A stretch of DNA of 12,740 nucleotides from the NCBI GenBank assembly GCA_022839525.1, contig JALHET010000094.1, positions 1 through 12,740 on the forward strand. Reading direction: 5' to 3'. Under the pieces are notes generated by a model. It did not search any database and was not told where the DNA came from. It saw only the letters and a list, made by a program, of their open reading frames with translations. This DNA comes from Lentisphaerota bacterium (GTDB lineage Bacteria; Verrucomicrobiota; Kiritimatiellia; RFP12; UBA1067). This document shows, in pieces, positions 5,693 to 12,740 of the stretch; positions within the stretch are counted from its first letter, which is position 1; the number at the start of each line of letters is the position of its first letter. Position numbers and translations under genes: made by a program.

Positions 5693-6152
5693 CTTCCTGC
5701 CTCCTGTTCATTTCCATCCAGCATTTTCCCCTTTTTCCCCAAAGCGTGTGCTTGTTTTGCGCTTCGCGGGGGATCGTCCACTCACGGCGTCGGCCTTGCC
5801 GCGTCTCCGCTAGTCGCGAGTTGCCGGTCATCCCTTCTTCATTCATCTGGCGGCAACATCCAACTATGTGTCAAAGAATAGCGTGATAATGCGTAACTTT
5901 CAACGTTCAAGTGAGCCGGACGAGTAGACGCTCATCTCTCCCTGCCGGGAGGGAAAACTCCTGATTCCTAACTCGGGTGTCGATTCAACTTTAATTGGAG
6001 CGTACCCAAACCGCATAATCTCACCTGCGGTGATAGACAGGCGTGCCGAAATATGTCACAATTATTATATTCAATTGGCGCGAGGCGTGTTCCGCTAGAT
6101 GTGGTGGCCGGAAGGCGTGTGAGATTCCCTAGACAGGGACAGGAGGACGAAT
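5693..6152. promoter_or_regulatory. 460-base divergent intergenic region
   Basis: This gap separates two divergent genes and should hold both promoters, but I find no strong -35/-10 pair. It contains a small hairpin, CTCCC (5938-5942), TGCC, GGGAG (5947-5951). An AT-rich patch at 6059-6077 has an inverted repeat, CAATT (6059-6063) and AATTG (6073-6077), around TATATT (6066-6071), with a perfect TATAAT on the minus strand at 6069-6064. The giant gene has AGGAGG at 6141-6146, six bases before its ATG. No reading frame in the gap looks like a gene. Confidence 0.4.
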
Positions 6153-9100
6153 ATGCGAAACAAACGAGTTCTTGGCCTAGTGTTTTTGACTGCATGTTTG
6201 GCGGCGTCCGCTCAGGCTGTTTTCATGGTGCACGAGTTCTATCTGCCGCTGCCCGAGGCGCAGGTGCTGCAGGCTTTCAGGGACGTCGATAGCCTGAACC
6301 TGGTCAAGGCGCCGCTCGAGAGCGTCACGTCGATCGTCGTCACGGGGCCGGACACCATCATCCACTACGATCATTGGGAGGACGGTTACGAGACCGACAT
6401 CAACAACCCGACCCAGCCGACGACCCAGATCTGGGGCGACGGCAACGATGCCAACGGCATCCCGCCCGGCTATGCGTCCGACCCCATGGGGTTGCCGCAG
6501 GGTGCCGTCATCCCGCTGCGCAACAACGTCAACCTGCCGCGCAACCCTTCGCAGATCCTTTACGACGGTCGTGACCGCATCACGGCCAGCAAGGCGCTCG
6601 CCGTTTCGCGCGCCCTCTGGCCCGTCTCGGTCGGCACGGTGCTATCCGAGGCGGTCGAGGTGGCCGCCACGATTGACCACGGCACGCACTACATCGCGCC
6701 GGTGGGCGAGGATGTCGATGCCTTCGAGATGTTCGAGCAGGTCGGCCTCGCCGTCATGGCCGATCAGGACAACACCGTCGTGACAATCGACAAGGACGGC
6801 CCCGGCGGCGCGGCGCCGACCACCGTCACCCTCAACCAGGGCGAGAGCCACTTCGTCAGCGGCGGCGTCCTGAAGGGCGCCGAGGTCACGGCCACCAAGC
6901 CCGTCCAGGTTCATCTGCTGACGGGCGACACCGGCGCCACCTACGAGACGCGCTGGTACACGCTTTTCCCCGTCGAGGACTGGTTCAGCCGCTACGTGAC
7001 GCCGATCGGCAGCTCCGCCAACGGACAGGCGTGCTATGTCTTCCTCTACAATCCCGGTCCCTCACCATCGACGCCGCCTCGCGTATCGGCACAGAGAGCA
7101 TCACGGTACCGGCTGGCGAGGTCTACCGCTGGCAGGTGCCGCAGAACTCGGGCGCGATGTTCAGCAGCGCGGGTGGCGAGCCCTTCAGCGCCATCGCCGC
7201 TGCAGGCGCTCACCCCAACGCCAATGCCGCCTACGACTGGGGCTTCTCGCTGGTGCCCCAGGACGCGCTCTCCTCCACAGCCGTCGTTGGGTGGGGGCCG
7301 GGCAGTAGCGACATGACGCGCAATGGCAGTCCGGTCTTTGTCTCGCCCGCCAAGGCCACGCGCATCTATGTGGACTATAACGGCGACGGCCAAGGTCCGC
7401 TGACCGACCCCAACGGCGGGAGATACGATGCGCACTACGATCTGGACGCGCTCCAGTCGCAGACCCTCTTCGATCCGGACGGGGATCAGACCGCCATGCG
7501 CATCTACACGATCGACGGCGCGCTCTTTTCCGCTGCGTGGGGTCAGGATCCGGACACGGCCCGCCCGGGCAACCCCTACCTCGACATGGGCAGCACGGTC
7601 CTGCCGCTCCCCGAACCGAAGCTGGTCAAGACCGCCCGCATCGTGAACGACGTTGATCCCGCCGGTCCGAGTCTCGGCGATACGATCGAATACCGCATCG
7701 TGATCGACAACAAGGGGCTGCTGCCGCTCGGCAACACGCTGGTGCTCGACACCCTGCCGACGCAACTGGACTACGTGGCTGACTCCACCACGCTGGACGG
7801 GGAGCCGATGCCGGACGACACGGCCGGCAGCACACTCTTCCCGCTGGACGAGGATGGATACACCATCCCGGTCATCCTGCGCGCCGGAACCAGCGTCTTC
7901 ACCTACCGGGCGACCATCACCGGCACGGGCAGCATCGTCAACCGCGGCGCCGTGCCGCAATATGAAATCTACGACGAGACCGAGGCCGATGTTCCGCCGC
8001 CCGCCGGCAGCCATCCCTGCACGGTGGAGTTCGTTGATGCCGGCGGCAATCCGGTGACCGTCTATCGCGAAGGCGCCCCCATCTACCTCTGGTTCAAGGA
8101 TCTCGATGCCAACCGCAATACCAACGCCGTCGAGACGATCACCTTGATCGTCCGCAACGAGACCACCGGCGACTACGAGGCCATCACGCTGACCGAGACG
8201 GGGCTGGACACCGGCATCTTCACGACGACCACGCCGATCCCCTCGTCGCCGTCCACCGGCCTCGACCCCGAGGACGGCACCCTGTACGCCCGCGCGGGCG
8301 ACCATCTCGCGGTTAGCTATGTCGATCCGCGCTACGGCGACTCGTGCAGCGACACCGCGACAGTCTCCGTGCCCAGCGAGACCAAGGTGCTCTACCTGAC
8401 GGATTCCGACGACGACGGCGTGCCGGAGGCACCGTCCGCCGTGCAGTACAAGCGGCAGATCACCTTCGACAACGCCACGCGCAACGAGGCCCTGACCAAC
8501 TTCCCCGTGCTCGTCCACCTGACCGGCGCGGACTTCGACTTCACCAAGACCAAGTGCGACGGACGCGACATCCGCTTCTTCGATGCCGATGGCGTCACGC
8601 CGCTGAGCCACGAGATCGAGTCGTGGGACATCGCCACGCAGCAGGCCTACATCTGGGTCAAGGTGCCGCAGATCGACGCCTTGTCGAGCACCGACAGCAT
8701 CTGGATGCACTACGGCAACCCCGCGCTGGCCGACGCCCAGAACCCTGCCGCTGTCTGGAGCGACGGCTTCAGCGCGGTGTGGCACATGAACGAGACCTCG
8801 GGCACGATGGTGTCCGACTCCACCGGCAACGGCTGGGACGGCACGGCCTCGGCGAACGTGGTGCGCAACGCCGACGGCATGGTGAACGGGGCTGACGAAT
8901 ATCCCGACGGGCTGAACAACCATACGCGGATCAAGGGCGGCGCGATGGCCTCGCTCGTCGACGGGTTCACCTTCGAGTCGTGGGTCTATGTCGGGGCCTC
9001 CGCCAACTATGACCGTATCTTTACGCACAACGCGCCAAACCACCAGTTCCAGGTGGTTTGGGCCACCAACAAACTGCAAGTCGCGCGCAATGACGGCACC

Positions 9101-12100
9101 TACAGTTATCCCAGGCTGACGGCCGCCACCCCGGCGGCGCGCGGAAGCTGGCACCACTTCGTCTGGGTCTTCGACGGCACTTCCGACCATCTCTACATCA
9201 ACGGCGCGCCAGTAGTCAACGAGGCACCCACTTCCACTGGCACGGCAAACGGCGATTCCTACAACTACATCGCAGCGCGCGATGCGTCGAACAAGCATTT
9301 CAAGGGCAAGCTCGACGAGATGCGCCTCGCCACCGCCGTGCGCAGCGCCGCCTGGGTTGACGCGCAGTACGCCGCGATGACCGGCGACTTTGCCGCGCTG
9401 GGCGCCGAGGTGACCGTCCCGCTGGAAATCAACTTCGCCGCCGGCGGCGTCACGAACGACGCCATGGACCGCATCGATCCGGTGGCCGCCGGAGACACCA
9501 CGACGGCACACACCGTGATACTCGACTGCACGTGCGAATGGGGATACAAGAAACAGCTCTCCTTCCGCAACGCCTCACGCGCCGAAGACCTCGACAACTT
9601 CCCGGTGCTCGTCCATCTGACCAGTGCGAACTTCGACTTCACCAAGGCGCAGAGCGCCGGACAAGACATCCGCTTCTTCGATGCCGACGGCACCACGCCG
9701 CTGGCCTACGAGATCGAATCGTGGGACGCGGCCGCACAACAGGCCCACATCTGGGTCAAGGTGCCGCGCATCGACGCCTCGTCGAGCACCGACAGCATCT
9801 GGATGGAATATGGCAACCCCGAAGCCGCCGACGCCCAGCAGCCTGCCGCCGTCTGGAGCAGCGGCTTCGAGGCGGTGTGGCACATGGACGAGACCTCGGG
9901 CACCACCGTCGCCGATTCCACCGGCAACGGCTGGAACGCCACCGCCTCGGCGAATGTCGTGCGCAACGCCGCCGGACAGGTGAACGGCGCCGACGAGTAT
10001 CCCGACGGGGCGACCAGCTACGCAAAGATCACAAAGCCCGGCGAGATCGTCCCTGTCACCAGCGGGTTCACCTACGAGACGTGGGTTCGTGTGGGGGAGT
10101 CCGTAAATTACGACCGTCTCTTCACGCAGGACGGGAATTACCGCCACCTCCAGGTGCTTTGGAGCACCGGCAGGGTGGAGGTCGCGCGCAACGATGGCTC
10201 CGTCAATTACGGCATCACGAAGGCCGCCGCCCCGGTGCCGACCGGAGAGTGGTTCCACTTCGCGTGGGTCTTCGACGGCACCAACGACGTCCTCTACGTC
10301 GATGGCGTGCCCGCCAGCACGACAACAACCTTTGGCAGCACGTACATCGGTGACGGCTACAACTACATCGGGGCGCTTGATGCGTCGAAACACAACTTCA
10401 ACGGACGGCTCGACGAGACGCGCATCGCCAGCGCCGCGCGCAGCGCCGCCTGGATCAACGCGCAGCACGCCTCAATGACCGACAGTCTCATTGACTACGG
10501 CGCCGAGCAGCCGATTCCGTCGAAGCATGTGACGAGCGTGTCGTTCACGCAGGCACCCGTCTTCTGCAAGGATTTCGCAATGACCGCCGGCGGCGACCTC
10601 GCCGCGATCGTCTATGCGGCGGTCGTCAAGGGCGCCATGCCGCACAATCCCGTCATCAGCGCCACGCTCAAGCACGGCACGACGCAGTTCGCGGATCTCG
10701 GCACCCCCACGGCCACATTTGTGGGCACCGGCACGGGGGGCGAGGCCATCTACCGCCTTGACTGGAGCGCCGTTCTAGGAGGCAAGGTGACGGTGCCCGC
10801 CGGGCAGGCGGTCACCCTCGGGATCACCACCGCCGCCGGCACTCCATTTTCGGTGCTCTACGACAGCGCCGACTATCCCTCGCGCGTCAGCCTGCCTGCT
10901 GAAACCATCATCGATGTCCAGTCGCTGGCAATCTACGATGCACCCTATCCCGGCGGCAGCCCGGTGGGCGCTGTCGTCGCCGGCTCGACGGTCTATGTCC
11001 GCGCGACGGTCAGCGACCCCTTCGGCGCCTACGACATCACCAGCCTCGATCTCGCCATTCCGGAGGCGGGCGTGGATGTGACGCTGGACGATGGCGACGT
11101 CGTCGCCTCGACGCCCTGCGCCAAGACCTACGAATACGCCTGGACTCCGGCGGCGGAGGGCAGCTACGCGGTCACAGTCACGGCCAACGAGGGCACCGAG
11201 GGGATCACGGACGTCGCCGCAACGCGGCTCGATGTGACCTTCCTCGACTTCGGCACACCGAGCATCACCGAGTTCACCATCGACAACAACGGCGCGGCCA
11301 CCAACAGCTATGACCCTGACCAGACGGTCTTTATCCGCGTGACCGATCTGGATCAGAACACCAATCCCGGCGTGGCCGAGACGATCACGGTGACGGTCAC
11401 CACCAGCAGCGGTGACACCGAGACGATCACGCTCACCGAGACCGGCCTCAACACCGGCGTTTTCACCGCCGCAGTGCCCGCTAGCTCGACGAACGCCGGC
11501 GCCGACGGAGACGGTACACTCTATGCCCCTCCCGGCACGGTGCTGGATGTGGTTTACGTCGATCCGGACGATCCTACCGATACATCTAGCGACACGGCCA
11601 TCGTGACGCAACCGCCCAACACCTCCGGCTTCAGCGTCAGGAAGCGGCGTGCTGACGGCTCCACCAGTCCGGTGATGATCGGCGACGAGGTGGTCTATCG
11701 CATCCGGGTCTCCAACACCGGCACGACGGCACTCGATCCCGTCAGCCTGGCCGACACCTATCCTGCGGAACTGCGCTTCATCGCGGCCTCGCCAGCGGCG
11801 GACAGCCACGATGGGACGCAGCGCCTGGTGACCTGGGCAAACATCGGTCCGCTGGCCGTCGGCGGCCACCGCGAGTTCGAGCTGACCTTCGAGGCGCTCT
11901 CCGCTTCCCCCGCAGCGGTCAACACCGCTACGGCCTCGTCGGGCGGCATTTCGGATAGCGACACTGCCGCAGTCGAGATCGTCCAGAATGGCCATACGGT
12001 CACCAAGACGCTGATCTCGTCCAAAAACCCTGCCAGCTATGGCGATATCGTCGAATACCGCATCGTGGTGGCCAATACCGGCACCACGCGCATCACGATG

Positions 12101-12740
12101 CTGCCGCTGGAGGATACCTTTAGTGCCGCTTACCTCGAATACGTGCCAGGCACGGCTTCGATTGAGCCCGACGGTATCGGTGCTGGCACGCTCTTCTGGG
12201 AGAACATCGCAGACACCGGAGGCCTCGCCGCAGGGGATTCGATCACGATCGACCACCTTAAGTTCAGGGTGGTGGGAGCCGGCTCGCCGGTCGTCAACAC
12301 CGCTGCCGCTGATTTCTCCGAGGACGAGCACGGCCGATCCGTGCCGCCCGCCCGGGATGATGACGACACGCTCGTGACCATTGCCGGCCTGATCAGCGGG
12401 CATGTCTGGAACGACCTCAACAAGAATGCCGCAGGCGACGCCGGCGAGCCGCGTCTTGAGGGTGTCGAGATCAGGCTCTTCGATGCGGCCAGCAATCTGG
12501 TGGCGACCGCCACCACGGTGGGCACAAACGGTTTTTACGAGTTCCCCAATTTGCCCGATGGCACGTACACTATAGTCGAGACCGACCCGCCCGGCTTCGG
12601 CAGCACGGGCGATGCGCAGGGGGCCAACGACAACCGTATCGTGGTGACTGTCGCCAACGGTAGCGTCCACACCGATCAGGACTTCTTCGACTACCGCCTG
12701 CCGCTCAGTGAGCAAGCCTCGATCAGCGGCACCGTCTGGA
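6153..12740 (+). CDS. Giant multidomain surface protein (IgGFc-like, DUF11, DUF2341-LamG, SdrD B), frameshifted, cut by right edge
   Basis: ATG 6153 follows AGGAGG. Frame 0 is coding to about 7061, then frame 2 to the window end without a stop: about 2,196 residues so far. Domains, numbered as if one missing C near 7059 were restored: signal sequence 1-22; IgGFc-binding-like region about 24-480 (IIHYDHWEDGYE, QIWGDGNDANG, HYIAPVGED, PVQVHLLTGD, ETRWYTLFPVEDW); DUF11 490-612; ETGxxTGxF repeat 621-742; DUF2341-LamG unit 764-1087; second unit 1130-1454; beta-rich linker to about 1703; second ETGxxTGxF repeat 1704-1821; DUF11 1827-1945 and 1946-2076; SdrD B domain 2081-2183; another B domain from 2191. 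These families are typical of secreted or wall/outer-membrane adhesins and cargo of sorting systems. No anchor is visible because the C-terminus is missing. If the frame break is real, only about 387 residues would be made (stop at 7314-7316). Confidence 0.88.
7056..7064 (+). other. Frameshift site in the giant gene
   Basis: Frame 0 reads YVFLYNPGP up to the codon CCC at 7059-7061. The homologous continuation LTIDAASRIG begins with CTC at 7061 in frame 2. Adding one C to the CCC run gives a smooth NPGPLTID reading, so a single-base loss in a short C-run is the simplest explanation. No classical slippery heptamer is present. Confidence 0.8.
8012..8375 (+). repeat. ETGxxTGxF beta-sandwich-type repeat, copy 1
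   Basis: Within the giant protein, this copy reads LWFKDLDANRNTNAVETI, then EAITLTETGLDTGIFTT, EDGTLYARAGDHL and SYVDPRYGDSCSDTA. The second copy lies 3,243 bases downstream and keeps the same order of motifs: DLDxNxN, ETITL, LTETGLxTG(I/V)F, DGTLYA, YVDP, SDTA. This type recurs in giant bacterial surface proteins. The aspartate-rich DLDANRNTN segment may bind Ca2+. Confidence 0.75.
8441..9415 (+). repeat. Tandem module copy 1: DUF2341 + LamG
   Basis: DUF2341 part: QYKRQITFDN, LTNFPVLVHLTGADFDF, DIRFFDADGVTPL, HEIESWD, IWVKVPQID and IWMHYGNP. From AVWHMNETSG (8774) a LamG/concanavalin-like lectin fold follows: DSTGNGWDGTAS, FTFESWVYVG, SWHHFVWVFDGTSDHLYING, NYIAARDAS and FKGKLDEMRLAT. The pair is predicted to bind carbohydrate or act as an extended adhesive spacer. 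The matching copy starts 1,098 bases later. Confidence 0.85.
9539..10513 (+). repeat. Tandem module copy 2: DUF2341 + LamG
   Basis: Same order of motifs as the first unit, at a constant offset of 1,098 bases at both ends: YKKQLSFRN, LDNFPVLVHLTSANFDF, DIRFFDADGTTPL, YEIESWD, IWVKVPRID, IWMEYGNP, AVWHMDETSG, DSTGNGWNATAS, FTYETWVRVG, VWSTGRV-like strand, WVFDGTNDVLYVDG and FNGRLDETRIAS. The lectin halves have diverged more than the DUF2341 halves, with small compensating length changes. Confidence 0.85.
11261..11614 (+). repeat. ETGxxTGxF beta-sandwich-type repeat, copy 2
   Basis: Reads VTDLDQNTNPGVAETITVTV, then TETITLTETGLNTGVFTAA, DGDGTLYAPPGTVLDVVYVD and DTSSDTAIV. It is the partner of the copy at 8012-8375 and, like that one, lies next to a DUF11 domain. 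Confidence 0.75.
12392..12740 (+). other. SdrD-type B domains (one complete, one starting)
   Basis: The first domain reads ISGHVWNDLNKNAAGD, GEPRLEGVEIRLFD, TNGFYEFPNLPDGTYTIVET: the SdrD B / Cna-B-like fold, with a Ca2+-binding-type DxNxNxxxDxGEP segment. A second domain starts at 12722 with ISGTVW, 330 bases later, and is cut by the window edge. Such domains form stiff stalks in surface proteins, so more are likely beyond the edge. Confidence 0.85.

Noticed and set aside
5938..5951. Hairpin CTCCC-TGCC-GGGAG as a terminator
   Set aside because: The stem is only 5 bp, no T-run follows, and it lies far from any gene end.
7056..7064. Programmed -1 frameshifting
   Set aside because: The local sequence GGTCCCTCA is not a classical X-XXY-YYZ slippery site, and a missing C explains the change more simply.
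7046..9511. 821-codon open frame on the minus strand
   Set aside because: It lies opposite clear DUF11, DUF2341 and LamG coding sequence on the plus strand. The translation is rich in G, R, V, H and D with no domain, as expected for the complement of GC-rich codons.
9575..10468. Minus-strand frame opposite the second LamG unit
   Set aside because: Its translation resembles the antisense translation of the first unit only because the plus-strand units are duplicated.
10775..12715. 646-codon open frame on the minus strand
   Set aside because: Same reason: it is antisense to the ETGxxTGxF, DUF11 and SdrD B domains and has no recognisable motif of its own.

Overview
The window looks like GC-rich chromosomal DNA from a Gram-negative bacterium. 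The best guess is the PVC group (Verrucomicrobiota, Kiritimatiellota or Lentisphaerota), because short dispersed repeats read through as peptides such as QNAERRTPNAEV and HGRDARATPG, and a very large exported DUF11/DUF2341/LamG/SdrD-type protein sits on the right. This assignment is recalled from such genomes and is an inference; no rRNA, tRNA or phylogenetic marker is present.

Region 1 (1-2615) is an island of damaged genes. In order: the tail of a HicA-type toxin; a RhuM protein that appears to have lost the core of a C-terminal Fic/Doc domain and carries dispersed repeats at both ends; the C-terminal tail of an Eco57I/TaqI-type restriction-modification enzyme with one base missing; a very small reading frame; an N-terminal fragment resembling ImmA/IrrE-type proteins; and a LysE-type exporter with a large internal deletion and a frame change. 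Hairpin-forming repeats sit at or near several breakpoints. Most of these families belong to defence or toxin-antitoxin systems, so this looks like a decaying accessory locus.

Region 2 (2664-4580) holds two intact co-directional genes with good ribosome binding sites: a nitroreductase with an N-terminal two-cluster ferredoxin domain, and a SAM-dependent O-methyltransferase of the COMT/hydroxyindole type. With the broken exporter in front they may once have formed a three-gene unit for a small molecule.

Region 3 (4691-5692, minus strand) is an exported endonuclease/exonuclease/phosphatase-family protein. It converges with the methyltransferase and diverges from the giant gene across a 460-base intergenic region.

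Region 4 (6153 to the right edge, plus strand) is one coding region of at least 6.6 kb, over half of the window. It encodes a secreted or surface protein: signal sequence, IgGFc-binding-like N-terminus, DUF11, a beta-sandwich-like repeat (ETGxxTGxF), two tandem DUF2341-LamG units 1,098 bases apart, a beta-rich linker, a second ETGxxTGxF repeat, two more DUF11 domains, and SdrD-type B domains running off the edge. One base appears to be missing near 7059, which splits the gene into two frames. Long open frames on the opposite strand here are shadows of its GC-rich codons.
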